DNA from: Candidatus Hemicellulosilyticus sp. P3
GTDB taxonomy: Bacteria > Bacteroidota > Bacteroidia > Bacteroidales > P3
Direction: 5' to 3'
Assembly (NCBI GenBank): GCA_001543385.1
Contig: LPNH01000009.1
Span: forward strand, 1-64,000
DNA length: 64,000 nucleotides
The translations under genes and the position numbers were made by a program. Shown piece by piece: positions 16,880-26,274 of this stretch (position 1 is the first letter of the stretch; the number at the start of each line of letters is the position of its first letter). The notes below the pieces were generated by a model that did not search any database, was not told the DNA's origin, and was given only the letters and a program-made list of their open reading frames with translations.

Positions 16880-17728
16880 TTATAAACTGGCCAGTACCGA
16901 TGTTATCTCTTCTGTGAATGAGATGTAGCGTTGCAGATCCGGAAGAGCGGGCTCCGGATTGTCACGATTGAGGCGCACCAGCGTGGCGTCGGGGAATTGG
17001 CTTGCCATCTGTTCGAAAGGTAGACGTATGATGCCGGGTGTGTTGAACCCGACACCGAATTCCAGCAGCAACAGGCGTCCTTGGGCCGCGTTGCGGACAA
17101 AATCGCCATAGCGCTTCGACATACGGTGCCAATGGTAGTCTTCAACAAAAGTCCCGTCGACGCGCAGATTTGTTGACGCTGGCTGTCCATCGGGCATGAA
17201 AGGTATCAGTTTGGACGGAATGCGGCAGTTGTCTATTTCCTTTAGTGCGAGTGTCACCCATTCTCGATTGTCCATCAGTGTCTTAGGACTTCCTGAAGCT
17301 GGCTGGAAAAATGCATAGTCGCCCTGTGCCGCAAAAATGCGTTTGGGATCAAAGCCAGCCAGCGCAAACTGTGCATCAACATTTGTTGTTATGATGAACA
17401 ATTTGGTGCTGTACGGCATCAGTTTTTCATGGAGTTGCCGGTATAGTGGCGTGGCGCCGGGCCGATAGCGACAGAACCAGATGTGTTTGGCCCAATAGGC
17501 CCAGCGCTCCTCCTCGGTTGCAAAAGGATAAAAACTGGAGGTGTAGAGGTCTGTGATGCCGTAGCGTTCTATCCAAGGCCGGAATTCCTGTTGGAAAGCC
17601 TCGCCGGCATAATCCAGTCCGGCGGCGGTGCTTAGGCCGCTTCCGGCTCCGACGAGGATGTGGTCGGCCTCTGCCATCAACCGCCGAAGGGTGTCAAGGC
17701 GTTCCAAGAAGTTCGCGGTAGATGTCAT
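16880..17728 (-). CDS. SirTM-type sirtuin (protein ADP-ribosyltransferase class)
   Basis: A macrodomain-linked sirtuin of 282 aa. The Rossmann start HILVGAGSGLSTAAGLDYAG (about residue 22) and TTNVDAQF (about 120) are clear. The catalytic histidine of deacetylase sirtuins is replaced in AAQGDYAFF (Gln), and there is no CxxC zinc module. These are features of class M sirtuins, which ADP-ribosylate lipoylated GcvH-like protein in firmicutes instead of deacetylating. The track ORF start (17812) lies inside the upstream gene. The ATG at 17728 (MTSTANFLERL) overlaps the macrodomain gene by 35 bp, showing tight coupling. The lipoyl partner genes (gcvH-L, lplA2) are not nearby. Confidence 0.85.
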   Translation of the reverse strand: MTSTANFLERLDTLRRLMAEADHILVGAGSGLSTAAGLDYAGEAFQQEFRPWIERYGITDLYTSSFYPFATEEERWAYWAKHIWFCRYRPGATPLYRQLHEKLMPYSTKLFIITTNVDAQFALAGFDPKRIFAAQGDYAFFQPASGSPKTLMDNREWVTLALKEIDNCRIPSKLIPFMPDGQPASTNLRVDGTFVEDYHWHRMSKRYGDFVRNAAQGRLLLLEFGVGFNTPGIIRLPFEQMASQFPDATLVRLNRDNPEPALPDLQRYISFTEEITSVLASL

Positions 17729-18497
17729 AGTCAATATCCTTGAATACGTTGAAAACGACAGTCTGCAGGCTGTGGGTCTGTGATGCGGCCATGCAGATCC
17801 GGACTTGCTCAATGGCTATCTCCGCCGCACGACGGTTGGGGAAGCAGAATTCGCCTGTGGAGATGCAGCAAAAAGCAATGGAACGGCAATGGTGCATCTC
17901 CGCTGACGCAAAACAATGCCGATAGCAGTTGGACAGTTGTGCCTCCTGTGCGGGGGTGGGTTTTCCGTCGGGGATAATGGGTCCGACGGTGTGTATTACA
18001 TACTTTGCAGGCAGGTTGTAGCCTTGTGTCACACGTGCTTCTCCGGTCGGTTCCAACCCACCTTGCATCTGACGGGCACATTCTTGCCTCAGCTGCAGTC
18101 CGGCCGCTGAATGGATGGCGTTGTCAATACACCCGTGCAACGGAACTTGGCAGCCCAGCATCCGTGTGTTGGCCGCATTGACAATTGCGTCGACACGCAG
18201 CCGTGTGATGTCACCCTGCCAGAGGATGATTTTATCCGTTTGCGGGTCGGGACCGTCGTGTATTTCTGATGCCGCGATATCCGTTGGCGTCACCACACCT
18301 TTCTCGTCGCGTTGTGCCTTCAGTTCGCGGTCTTGCGCAAGAAGAAATTCGTCGGACAGTGGTTGGGGCTGCCATACATTCATCAGCGCCCGCAAAAGCC
18401 GTTGCCGACCGGATAAAGTGTCCGGGATGCCGGCTTCAATGCCGTTGTGCTGCATGAGGTAGCGGATGCAGAATGCCAGATTGTCCAGACGTTCCAT
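17694..18497 (-). CDS. Zn-containing macrodomain protein (ADP-ribosyl hydrolase)
   Basis: A 267-aa protein whose C-terminal two-thirds is a macrodomain: WQGDITRLRVDAIVNAANTRMLGC (about residue 92), ARVTQGYNLPAKYVIHTVGP (about 160) and AFCCISTGEFCFPNRRAAEIA (about 205). The CQVPLHGCIDNAIH segment holds the Cys-His-Cys set of zinc-macrodomains, which remove ADP-ribose placed by SirTM sirtuins. An N-terminal helical segment of about 80 residues, as in the SirTM-linked group, precedes it. It is the first gene of the pair and overlaps the sirtuin by 35 bp, so the writer and eraser are probably co-translated. Confidence 0.9.
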   Translation of the reverse strand: MERLDNLAFCIRYLMQHNGIEAGIPDTLSGRQRLLRALMNVWQPQPLSDEFLLAQDRELKAQRDEKGVVTPTDIAASEIHDGPDPQTDKIILWQGDITRLRVDAIVNAANTRMLGCQVPLHGCIDNAIHSAAGLQLRQECARQMQGGLEPTGEARVTQGYNLPAKYVIHTVGPIIPDGKPTPAQEAQLSNCYRHCFASAEMHHCRSIAFCCISTGEFCFPNRRAAEIAIEQVRICMAASQTHSLQTVVFNVFKDIDYDIYRELLGTP

Positions 18498-18543
18498 TGT
18501 GTAGTCAGCTTACCGAGCGGTGTGTATTTTGTCCATACGGATG

Positions 18544-19290
18544 TTATGGTTTCTTTACCAGCTCAGTGACGGCCACTACATTGCCTTGGCTGACGATCTG
18601 GCAGAGGTAAGTTCCGGCGGCCCAGCCGCAGGTGTTGACCGTCAGGGTTGCAGCGGCGTCGACGGGGCGGGACAACACCCTTTGTCCTGATACGTTGTAT
18701 ACATGAAACGTGCTGCCTGCAGGTATTGCACCGGCCTCGATAACGATGTGTTCTGTGGCGGGGTTGGGGTAGACGTGCATCCATTTTGTACGGGCTGTGG
18801 CATGCTGAATGCCATGGGTGTTGCAACGGATGCGCAGATAGGTGTAGCCATAGGCGTCGGGAACCATGCCGACAGGCGCACCTGTGGGGAGGGCTGTAAT
18901 GCGGAATGTGGCGGTGGCACCTTCTGTCACGGTCTCGGGTACAATCATCTCTAACGACAAGTCGTCATAGGTGCTGTTGCCTTCGACGGTGAATGGCGCC
19001 GATGTGTTGCCCGACGTGCACTGGCCGCCGGTGGTGCAGATGCCGCCCACGCTGATGTCGGCGCCCTCGATGAATTCCACTGTATAAGTCAGCTCGACAG
19101 GCCGGCTGCTGTTGTTTGTCACGGCAAAGCCCTCCAATTCCAGCATCATGCCGTGGCCGAGGGTGCATTGTATCGTATCGTCTGTGCCGTAGACAACATT
19201 GTTATACAGATAGGTGACTTCTTGTGCCTGGCTTTCGGTCCAAGCGGCGGCTGTCATCATGAACAGCAGCGGTAATAAAACTCGTTTCAT
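18544..19290 (-). CDS. Secreted protein with type IX secretion C-terminal sorting domain
   Basis: A 248-aa exported protein. The signal peptide (KRVLLPLLFMMTAAAWTESQAQ) is followed by a beta-sandwich-like region with paired cysteines (GGICTTGGQCTSG). The C-terminal Por_Secre_tail domain is VYPNPATEHIVIEAG ... FHVYNVSGQRVL ... AAGTYLCQIV, so the protein should cross the outer membrane by the T9SS and be anchored or released there. The track's TTG start at 19299 is less likely than the ATG at 19290. Its function beyond export is unknown. It sits between two sirtuin genes but with no sign of coupling. Confidence 0.8.
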   Translation of the reverse strand: MKRVLLPLLFMMTAAAWTESQAQEVTYLYNNVVYGTDDTIQCTLGHGMMLELEGFAVTNNSSRPVELTYTVEFIEGADISVGGICTTGGQCTSGNTSAPFTVEGNSTYDDLSLEMIVPETVTEGATATFRITALPTGAPVGMVPDAYGYTYLRIRCNTHGIQHATARTKWMHVYPNPATEHIVIEAGAIPAGSTFHVYNVSGQRVLSRPVDAAATLTVNTCGWAAGTYLCQIVSQGNVVAVTELVKKP

Positions 19291-19318
19291 AGGCTGCAAT
19301 TATTGTTTAAAGATGTTT

Positions 19319-20023
19319 TCACTTTTCGGGGGTTCCTTGCGCTTCCTCTATCAGTAGGTCCACCACTTTTTTTACCCCTGTGGTGGCTTTTTCGGCAAAG
19401 GCAGTGACGGGCCGTGACACAGACACCGCTTTCGGGTCGACCAGATAGCAGGGTGCCGTGCGTGGCACATAGTGTACCAGTCCGGCTGCCGGATATACAT
19501 TCATCGAGGTGCCTACCACGATGAACACGTCGGCTTCTTCGCTCAGCGCCGCCGCGGGCTCGATGTTGGGCACCGCCTCGCCGAACCACACAATATGAGG
19601 CCGCAACTGTGCCCCGTCGGGAGCTTTGTCACCAAGATGGATGTCCTGGTCGCCGATGTCGATGATGAGGTTGTCATCGCGGTCGCTGCGGGCTTTGGTC
19701 AGTTCACCGTGCAGGTGCAATACGTGTGATGATCCGGCTTGTTCGTGCAGGTTGTCGATGTTTTGGGTGACGATGTGCACCTCGTAGTGCGCTTCCAACC
19801 GCACCAGCTGGCGGTGGGCTTCGTTGGGTTGCGCGGCAAAAAGCTGGCGGCGGCGTTCGTTGTAGAAGTCAAGCACCAGCTTCGGGTTGCGCAGATAGGC
19901 CTCATGGGTGGCCACGTCTTCGACACGGTGTCGTTCCCACAGCCCGTCGCTGTCGCGAAAGGTGCTGATGCCGCTTTCGGCGCTGATGCCTGCCCCTGTC
20001 AGTACGACAACTTTCTTTTTCAT
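19319..20023 (-). CDS. CobB-like NAD-dependent deacylase lacking zinc cysteines
   Basis: A 234-aa sirtuin removing acyl groups from lysine with NAD. Conserved pieces are [24 protein letters not shown] (residues 5-28), [13 protein letters not shown] (about 92), catalytic LHLHGEL (His about 111), [11 protein letters not shown] (about 146) and [13 protein letters not shown] (about 178). The segment after HGEL (about 112-145) contains no CxxC pairs, so the structural zinc present in most CobB proteins is missing. The catalytic His and the NAD motifs are intact, so activity is expected. It is distinct from the SirTM protein encoded 1.6 kb away. Confidence 0.9.
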   Translation of the reverse strand: MKKKVVVLTGAGISAESGISTFRDSDGLWERHRVEDVATHEAYLRNPKLVLDFYNERRRQLFAAQPNEAHRQLVRLEAHYEVHIVTQNIDNLHEQAGSSHVLHLHGELTKARSDRDDNLIIDIGDQDIHLGDKAPDGAQLRPHIVWFGEAVPNIEPAAALSEEADVFIVVGTSMNVYPAAGLVHYVPRTAPCYLVDPKAVSVSRPVTAFAEKATTGVKKVVDLLIEEAQGTPEK

Positions 20024-20040
20024 GGTGTGAAACGGTTGAT

Positions 20041-21636
20041 CTATTTCTCAATGATGGTGAATACGGTCCTTCGGTTCTGCCGTCGCCCCTCTTCGGTGTC
20101 GTTGGAGCTTACGGGCTGGCTTTCTCCGTAGCCCCGGTAACTGATCCGTGCCGGGTCGATACCCCGTTTACGCAGGTAGTCATATGCTGCTTTGGCCCGT
20201 TGTTCCGACAGCAGCTGGTTGGCTTGTTCGTCGCCCACGTTGTCGGTGTGGCCTTCCAGCTCGATGCGCAGGGCAGGGTGGAGCTGCAGCAGTTCCGCAA
20301 CCTTGTCAAGTTCGACGAACGATTCTTCATAGAGTTTGGCGCTGCCGCTCTTGAAGAAGATATTCTCCAGTGTGACGTGTTGTCCAACGGACAGCGTGTC
20401 GGCCGAGACTATCTCCACGGGACATTGCATCTCAGCGGCGCGCACCGGCTCGGGCAGTTCGAACCGGTATATGTCGTTTTTTCCATAACCGCCCAGCTGG
20501 TCGGAGGCGAAATAGGCGGTGCGGCCGTCAGCGCTGACCACCAGGCGGCTTTCGTCGCCTTCGGTGTTGACAGGGTAGCCCAGGTTTTCCGGTTCGCTCC
20601 AGCTTCCGTCGTCTTGGAGCCGGCTTACAAAAAGGTCGCTGCCGCCCATGCCGGGGTGGCCCGTCGACGAAAAATAGAGCGTCCGTCCGTCATAGTGAAT
20701 GAAGGGGCCGGCTTCGTGTCCGGCTGTATTGATGACGGGGCCCAGATTGACAGGGGTGCCCCATTCGCCGTCGACCCGTCGGCTCATCCAGATATCAGTG
20801 CCGCCGTAGCCGCCGGGCCGATCGCTGACGAAGAAGAGCGTCTGTCCGTCGGCCGAAAGCGATGGCTGGGATTCCCAGTTGCCGGTGTTGATGGCCGGGC
20901 CCATGTTGCGGGGTTTCCCCCATCGGTCGCTGTGCCACACGCTTTGGTAAAGATCGCAACGACCCGCTCCGTCACGACGTCCGCAAGCGGTGAAAATCAT
21001 GATACGTCCGTCATAGGAGATGCATTGCGCCCCCTCGTTGTCGGTGGTGTTGACGGGTGGCTCCATGCGTTGGGCGTGGCTCCATCGGCCTTCGCTGTCC
21101 AGACGGCAGATGTAGAAATCCTCCTCCTCGGGGGTGTGGGCGGTGGTGGTGGCAGTGCGCGGGCTGCGACGAGTGAAGATTAGCGTGGCACCGTCAGCGG
21201 TGATGGCCGGCAGATATTCGTCATCGGCACTGTTGACGGCTTCGCCCAAATTAACAGGGTTGAATGCAACGGGGTTTGCCAAGGCGTTTATGCGGAACCG
21301 GGCCAGCCCGATGTTGCGCAATGCATCTTCGTGCCATCGTTTGTGGCGTTTGTCGTGGCGTAGAAATGCCCGGTAGTGTTCGACAGCTGCCGGATAGGTG
21401 TGGCGTTCCATCATCATGTCAGCCAGCTGCAGATGCGCCTCGGCAAATGTTGTGTCGGCTTCGATGGCGGCATACAGAGCCTGTTCGGCGCGTGACAGGT
21501 CTGCCCGTTGGAGCAGCTCGATGGCCTTTTCAAAGTGGCGCACCGCCTTGCGGTTGCCGGAGGAATACTGCTGTGCACCGGCCACCGTGGTGGCGGCAAG
21601 GCACAGCAGTGTTATAGCCATCTTGATCGCCGGCAT
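20041..21636 (-). CDS. TPR-PD40-OmpA family outer-membrane/peptidoglycan protein
   Basis: A 531-aa exported protein. A signal peptide ([21 protein letters not shown]) is followed by a TPR region (about 35-115) and several PD40 beta-propeller blades ([58 protein letters not shown]). The C-terminal OmpA domain includes [22 protein letters not shown] and the arginine-rich end [11 protein letters not shown], which binds peptidoglycan. The architecture matches Bacteroidetes OmpA/PorE-like proteins, some associated with T9SS. The ATG at 21636 is chosen over the track start (21702), which would extend into ackA. Confidence 0.9.
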   Translation of the reverse strand: MPAIKMAITLLCLAATTVAGAQQYSSGNRKAVRHFEKAIELLQRADLSRAEQALYAAIEADTTFAEAHLQLADMMMERHTYPAAVEHYRAFLRHDKRHKRWHEDALRNIGLARFRINALANPVAFNPVNLGEAVNSADDEYLPAITADGATLIFTRRSPRTATTTAHTPEEEDFYICRLDSEGRWSHAQRMEPPVNTTDNEGAQCISYDGRIMIFTACGRRDGAGRCDLYQSVWHSDRWGKPRNMGPAINTGNWESQPSLSADGQTLFFVSDRPGGYGGTDIWMSRRVDGEWGTPVNLGPVINTAGHEAGPFIHYDGRTLYFSSTGHPGMGGSDLFVSRLQDDGSWSEPENLGYPVNTEGDESRLVVSADGRTAYFASDQLGGYGKNDIYRFELPEPVRAAEMQCPVEIVSADTLSVGQHVTLENIFFKSGSAKLYEESFVELDKVAELLQLHPALRIELEGHTDNVGDEQANQLLSEQRAKAAYDYLRKRGIDPARISYRGYGESQPVSSNDTEEGRRQNRRTVFTIIEK

Positions 21637-21661
21637 GTTCTGTCGTTTCCGTTGTCTCGCT

Positions 21662-22873
21662 TCATTGCCGCACCAGGCGGTAGGTGTCGCTGGCGATGAC
21701 ATATTCTTCGTCGGTGGTCACCACCACGGTGGCAATCTTCGAGTCAGGGGTGCTGATGATGCAGTCTTCGCCCATGATCCTGTCGTTGAGCTCCATGTCC
21801 ACCTTCACGCCCAGGCATTCCAGCCCTTCCAGAATGGGGTGGCGCATAAACCAGGCGTTCTCGCCGATTCCGCCTGTGAAAAGCAGCAGGTCGCAGCCGC
21901 CCATCTCGGCCATGTAGCCGCCGATGTAGCGTTTGACACGCAGTGCAAACATGTCGAAGGCATAGGTGCAGCGTTCGTCACCTGCATCGCGCCCGGCACG
22001 GATGTCGCGCATGTCTTGCTTGTCTCCGCTGATGCCTATCAGTCCGCTCTGTTTGTTCAGTATTTTGGTGATGTCTTTCCAGTCTTTGCCGTTCTCCACA
22101 ATCTCTTTCTTGATGAGAAACTCGATGACACCGGGATCCACATCGCCCGGGCGGCTGCCCATGAGCAGTCCTTCGAGCGGTGTCATGCCCATGGTGGTGT
22201 CGAACGATTTACCGTGGTCGATAGCGCAGATGCTGGCGCCGCTGCCCAGATGGCAGGAGATGATTTTCAAGTCGTTCCAATCGCGGCCGATCATTTTGGC
22301 TGCCTTTTCACCGACAAATTTGTGGCTGGTGCCGTGGAAACCGTAACGACGGATGCCGTATTTTTTGTAGTATTCGTAGGGCAGTCCGTAGAGATAGCTC
22401 TTGGCGGGCATGGTGCTGTGAAATGCGGTGTCAAAAACTGCAACCTGAGGCACATCGGGAAGCACCTCGCGCATGGCGTAGATGCCGGCCAGGTTGCCCG
22501 GTGTATGGAGCGGCGCCAAATCGGTAAGCGACTTGATTTGCGCTATAACTTGGTCGGTGATGACGCAGCTGTCGGCAAAGAGCTCTCCGCCATGGGCCAC
22601 GCGGTTGCCGACGGCGCCGATCTCCTTTAAGTCCCCGATAACACCCATTTTGGTGTCGGTCAGCGCCTTCAGTACAATCTTGATACCTGCGGTGTGGTCG
22701 GGAATGGGGAGTTGCTCATAGTGTTTCTCTCCGTGATATTTGTGGGTGAATTCCCCCATCGCGAGACCAATGCGTTCGAGCAGGCCTTTGGCCATCACTT
22801 CGGCATTGTTGTCCATGTCGACCAGTTGGTATTTGATGGACGAGCTGCCACAGTTAAGAACCAGTATTTTCAT
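21662..22873 (-). CDS. ackA: Acetate kinase
   Basis: Interconverts acetyl phosphate plus ADP with acetate plus ATP for substrate-level phosphorylation. The 403-aa protein starts MKILVLNCGSSSIKYQL and has VAHGGELF (about 89), FDTAFHSTMP (about 145), YGFHGTSHKFV (about 175) and HLGSGASICAI (about 204), followed by SRPGDVDPG and FTGGIGENAW (about 320). All are diagnostic of AckA. No pta gene is adjacent. It is transcribed divergently from cysS across 109 bp that hold overlapping promoter boxes. Confidence 0.97.
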   Translation of the reverse strand: MKILVLNCGSSSIKYQLVDMDNNAEVMAKGLLERIGLAMGEFTHKYHGEKHYEQLPIPDHTAGIKIVLKALTDTKMGVIGDLKEIGAVGNRVAHGGELFADSCVITDQVIAQIKSLTDLAPLHTPGNLAGIYAMREVLPDVPQVAVFDTAFHSTMPAKSYLYGLPYEYYKKYGIRRYGFHGTSHKFVGEKAAKMIGRDWNDLKIISCHLGSGASICAIDHGKSFDTTMGMTPLEGLLMGSRPGDVDPGVIEFLIKKEIVENGKDWKDITKILNKQSGLIGISGDKQDMRDIRAGRDAGDERCTYAFDMFALRVKRYIGGYMAEMGGCDLLLFTGGIGENAWFMRHPILEGLECLGVKVDMELNDRIMGEDCIISTPDSKIATVVVTTDEEYVIASDTYRLVRQ

Positions 22874-22935
22874 AGTGTCGGATAAATGTTTGATTGTTAT
22901 TTGTTTTATTGAAAGTCTGTAACTTCTTGTCGTTT

Positions 22936-22943
22936 CAAAGATA
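22936..22943 (-). promoter_or_regulatory. Probable ackA -7 box
   Basis: TATCTTTG on the minus strand, 62 bp before the ackA ATG, matches the Bacteroidetes -7 consensus TAnnTTTG. No clear TTTG -33 element lies at the expected distance. It is only 11 bp from the divergent cysS box. Confidence 0.55.
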
Positions 22944-22954
22944 CGAAAAAAACG

Positions 22955-22962
22955 TATATTTG
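22955..22962 (+). promoter_or_regulatory. Probable cysS -7 box
   Basis: TATATTTG followed by C, an exact match to TAnnTTTG, ends 20 bp before the cysS ATG. The -33 region (tttc, 22933-22936) is weak. Confidence 0.6.
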
Positions 22963-22982
22963 CATTTAAAATATTTTCAACT

Positions 22983-24464
22983 ATGCAGCCGCTGCTTGTC
23001 TATAATACCTTAACTCATAGCAAAGAACTTTTCCGACCCCTTACCGCCGACCATGTGGGCATGTATGTCTGCGGCCCCACGGTTTACGGCGACGCCCATC
23101 TGGGCCATGCTCGCCCGGCCATCACGTTCGACGTGGTGTTCCGCTACCTGCAGCACATCGGCTACAAGGTGCGTTATGTGCGTAACATCACCGACGTGGG
23201 CCATCTCGAACACGATGCCGACGAGGGCGAGGATAAAATTGCCAAAAAAGCGCGTCTTGAACAGTTGGAGCCCATGGAGGTGGCGCAGTACTACACCAAC
23301 CGATACCACGCCGCCATGGACAGCCTGGGCGTGTTGCGTCCCAGCATCGAACCCCATGCCAGCGGTCACATCATCGAGCAGATTGAACTTGTGCAGAAGA
23401 TTCTTGACGCCGGGTTGGCCTACGTTTCGAACGGCAGTGTCTATTTCGACGTCCGCAAATATCAGGAACAGACCGGCCAGTACGGCCGCCTTAGCGGCCG
23501 CGTCATCGACGAGATGCTCAGCACCACACGCGATCTTGACGGTCAGGAAGAGAAGCGTTTCAGCGGTGACTTTGCGCTTTGGAAAAAGGCGGCACCCGAG
23601 CATATCATGCGTTGGCCGTCACCTTGGAGCGAGGGTTTCCCAGGTTGGCATGCCGAGTGTACGGCGATGGGTTCCAAATATTTGGGCGAGCAATTCGACA
23701 TTCATGGGGGCGGAATGGACCTCATCTTTCCCCATCACGAGAGTGAAATGGCGCAGCAAGCCGCTGTCACCGGCCATGGCCCGTGCCGTTACTGGATGCA
23801 CAACAACATGATAACCATCAACGGCCAGAAGATGGGCAAGTCGTTAGGCAACTTCATCACGCTTGGCGAATTTTTCAACGGCAGCCACAGAGACAAGGAC
23901 GGCAACGAGATGCTGCAACAGGCCTATTCGCCCATGACCATCCGTTTCTTCATCTTGATGGCGCACTACCGTTCCACAGTCGACTTCTCCAACGAAGCCC
24001 TCATAGCGGCCGAGAAGGGCTATGACCGGTTGATGCAAGCCTATAAGACGTTGGGCCGGCTGCAGGCCGGCAAGACCTCGTCGGCCGAGGTGACCGCCTA
24101 TCGGCAACGTTGCTACGACGCCATGAACGACGACTTCAACACCCCTGTCGTCATCAGCCATCTCTTCGACGCCGCCAAGCTTATCAACAGCGTCGGCGAC
24201 TACAAAGCCACCTTGACACAGGTCGATATTGACGAACTGAAGTCGGTTTTCGACACCTTCCTTTTCTCCATCCTCGGTATGCGCAACGAGGATGCAGGCG
24301 CGAGCACTTCCCTCATCGACGGTTTGGTGCGGATTATCCTGGATATCCGTGCCGATGCCAAAGCCAACAAGGATTGGGCCACCAGCGACAAGTTGCGTGA
24401 CAGCCTGGGTGAACTTGGTGTCACCGTAAAGGATGGAAAAGACGGTGCCACCTGGTCCTTGTAA
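22983..24464 (+). CDS. cysS: Cysteinyl-tRNA synthetase
   Basis: Class I aminoacyl-tRNA synthetase, 493 aa. The HIGH-type motif is [15 protein letters not shown] (about residue 33) and the KMSKS motif reads [12 protein letters not shown] (about 285). Zinc ligands appear as [15 protein letters not shown] (Cys), WHAECTAM (Cys) and FPHHESE (His). The C-terminal helical anticodon region ends at residue 493. It is a single gene convergent with namZ, with a strong bidirectional terminator between them. Confidence 0.98.
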   Translation: MQPLLVYNTLTHSKELFRPLTADHVGMYVCGPTVYGDAHLGHARPAITFDVVFRYLQHIGYKVRYVRNITDVGHLEHDADEGEDKIAKKARLEQLEPMEVAQYYTNRYHAAMDSLGVLRPSIEPHASGHIIEQIELVQKILDAGLAYVSNGSVYFDVRKYQEQTGQYGRLSGRVIDEMLSTTRDLDGQEEKRFSGDFALWKKAAPEHIMRWPSPWSEGFPGWHAECTAMGSKYLGEQFDIHGGGMDLIFPHHESEMAQQAAVTGHGPCRYWMHNNMITINGQKMGKSLGNFITLGEFFNGSHRDKDGNEMLQQAYSPMTIRFFILMAHYRSTVDFSNEALIAAEKGYDRLMQAYKTLGRLQAGKTSSAEVTAYRQRCYDAMNDDFNTPVVISHLFDAAKLINSVGDYKATLTQVDIDELKSVFDTFLFSILGMRNEDAGASTSLIDGLVRIILDIRADAKANKDWATSDKLRDSLGELGVTVKDGKDGATWSL

Positions 24465-24493
24465 CTGGAACGGATACTTTGACACAATCGTTT

Positions 24494-24525
24494 ATACGCC
24501 GGCCGCATACATACGGCCGGCGTAT
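24494..24525 (+). terminator. Bidirectional intrinsic terminator between cysS and namZ
   Basis: A perfect 12-bp stem, atacgccggccg with cggccggcgtat and an 8-base loop. It is flanked by taaatttt on the cysS side and by aaacg/T-rich sequence on the other, and it serves the two convergent genes. Confidence 0.85.
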
Positions 24526-24563
24526 TAAATTTTGACACGCTTGGTTCGGAAAGAGTCCGGAGT

Positions 24564-25751
24564 TCAAGGGTAGAGGAGATAGCGTTCGCGGATTTGGCGG
24601 AATGCAGCCAGTCCGGGTTGCCATGAGCCCCGGATGTCCTCTTCATTCATGCCCTGTTCTAATTGACGGCGCAAATCGGCAGTGCCGGCCAGTTTTTCGA
24701 AAAAGTTGTTGGCGGGCAGAAAGAATTTCCCTTGCGGGGTACGGCGGTACATGGCTATGAGGTAGGTCAAATCGATCCGTGCCGGTACCTGCACCTGTCG
24801 CAGATCCATGGTGTCGGGTGCGGTGCCGATGACTTCGAAAGGCCAGGGGGTGCCGCGGCCGACGCTGACAGAGGTCCCTTCGAAGAGGCACAGCGAAGGG
24901 TAGAGGGCCACGGCATGGGCGGTGCGCAGGTTGGGCGAAGGCGGCACGGGCAGTAGATAGCCCACACTGTCGCGCTTGTAACCCTGCATGGCAACGACAG
25001 TGAGTCGGCACTCCCTGTTGTGGAGCGCGGTGTCGGCGTTGCCGTTGAAGAGCCAGTGCTCGCCATTGACCATGCAGGCGTATTCGCCGATGGTCATACC
25101 GTAAACTATGGGTACGGGGTGCATGCCGACAAATGAACGGTGGCGGGCGGTGTCTAACACGGGGCCGTCGATATAGTGGCCGTTGGGGTTGGGCCGGTCG
25201 AGCACAAGAAGCGGAATGTCACGTTCGACGCAGGCTTCCATGATGTAGTGGAGTGTGGAGAGATAGGTGTAGAAACGGCAGCCTACGTCCTGCAGGTCGA
25301 AGATGACACAGTCCACGTCGGCCATCTGTCCGGCCGTGGGCTTTTTGTTTTTGCCATAGAGTGAGACGACGGGAAGCCCGGTGTGCGGGTCGACACTGTT
25401 GCCGACAGGAGCGCCGGCCGCTGCGGTGCCGCGGAATCCGTGTTCGGGGCAGTAGATTTTCACTACATTGAAGCCGGCGGAGAGGAGTGTGTCCACGAGG
25501 TGTGTGCAGCCGACCTGTGAGGTCTGGTTGGCCACCACGGCAATGCGGGAGGAGAGCCCTTGTATGGATGTTGCCTGCAGCGGGAGGTCCGAAATGCCCG
25601 ATTCAGCCCGGGAGAGTTGTCTCATCAGCACGTCGGCACCCGTTTGCAAATGGCCGGAGACGTCTGTTCTGTCTTGAGCATGGCTGAAAACAGGGAAGAG
25701 TTGCGCCCCTATTGCCAAACAAAGAGCCAGCCTATGTGCCAGTCGCTTCAC
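24564..25751 (-). CDS. namZ: Exo-beta-N-acetylmuramidase NamZ-like (DUF1343)
   Basis: A 395-aa secreted enzyme of the DUF1343 family, in which NamZ was shown to release terminal N-acetylmuramic acid from peptidoglycan fragments. It has a signal peptide (LALCLAIGAQLFPVFSHAQ) and family motifs VVANQTSQVG (about 72), KIYCPEHGFRGTAAAG (about 98), PVVSLYG, DLQDVGCRFYTYLSTLHY (about 155), LDRPNPNG and EGTSVSVGRGTPWPFEVIG (about 290). It is the last gene of the five-gene minus-strand run beginning with the M23 peptidase, 17 bp after dut. A role in muropeptide recycling is inferred from the family. Confidence 0.88.
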   Translation of the reverse strand: MKRLAHRLALCLAIGAQLFPVFSHAQDRTDVSGHLQTGADVLMRQLSRAESGISDLPLQATSIQGLSSRIAVVANQTSQVGCTHLVDTLLSAGFNVVKIYCPEHGFRGTAAAGAPVGNSVDPHTGLPVVSLYGKNKKPTAGQMADVDCVIFDLQDVGCRFYTYLSTLHYIMEACVERDIPLLVLDRPNPNGHYIDGPVLDTARHRSFVGMHPVPIVYGMTIGEYACMVNGEHWLFNGNADTALHNRECRLTVVAMQGYKRDSVGYLLPVPPSPNLRTAHAVALYPSLCLFEGTSVSVGRGTPWPFEVIGTAPDTMDLRQVQVPARIDLTYLIAMYRRTPQGKFFLPANNFFEKLAGTADLRRQLEQGMNEEDIRGSWQPGLAAFRQIRERYLLYP

Positions 25752-25768
25752 TTCATGATTTTTTGGGG

Positions 25769-26206
25769 CTACTGTCTCCCGGTGTGACCGAAACCGCCGG
25801 TGCCACGATCGGTGTCGGAGAGCTCCCGGACTTCGACAATCTCGGCCTGCTCACAGCGGGCGATGACCATCTGGGCAATGCGTTCACCGTCGGTGACGAT
25901 GAAATCCTCGTCACCGAGGTTGATGAGGATGACACATATCTCTCCGCGGTAGTCAGCGTCGATGGTGCCGGGTGAGTTGAGGACGGTGACTCCTTTCTTC
26001 AGCGCCAGCCCGCTGCGCGGGCGCACTTGTGCCTCATAGCCTTCGGGCAGTTCCATGAAAAGTCCGGTTCTCACCAGGCCGCGTTGCATAGGCCGCAGGG
26101 TGACAGCGCCGTCGGGCAGACAGGCGCGGAGGTCCATGCCGGCCGCCAGAGCGCTCTCATACTTTGGCAGCGGATGGTGGCTGGTGTTTACTATCTTGAT
26201 TTGCAT
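25769..26206 (-). CDS. dut: dUTP diphosphatase
   Basis: Trimeric dUTPase of 145 aa that hydrolyses dUTP to dUMP, keeping uracil out of DNA and feeding thyA. All five motifs are visible: AGMDLRAC (about 23), [10 protein letters not shown] (about 63), [14 protein letters not shown] (about 77), [11 protein letters not shown] (about 107) and the C-terminal [12 protein letters not shown]. Length is normal. It lies 68 bp after clpP. Confidence 0.97.
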   Translation of the reverse strand: MQIKIVNTSHHPLPKYESALAAGMDLRACLPDGAVTLRPMQRGLVRTGLFMELPEGYEAQVRPRSGLALKKGVTVLNSPGTIDADYRGEICVILINLGDEDFIVTDGERIAQMVIARCEQAEIVEVRELSDTDRGTGGFGHTGRQ

Positions 26207-26274
26207 GATGGTTCAGATCCTCTAAATGTCGGCTTCTCCGAGTTTGGTGTTCCAGAGCGCCCGGTAAATATCCG

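Noticed and set aside
20200-21183. 327-aa plus-strand ORF
   Set aside because: Antisense of the PD40-OmpA gene; no signal or motifs of its own.
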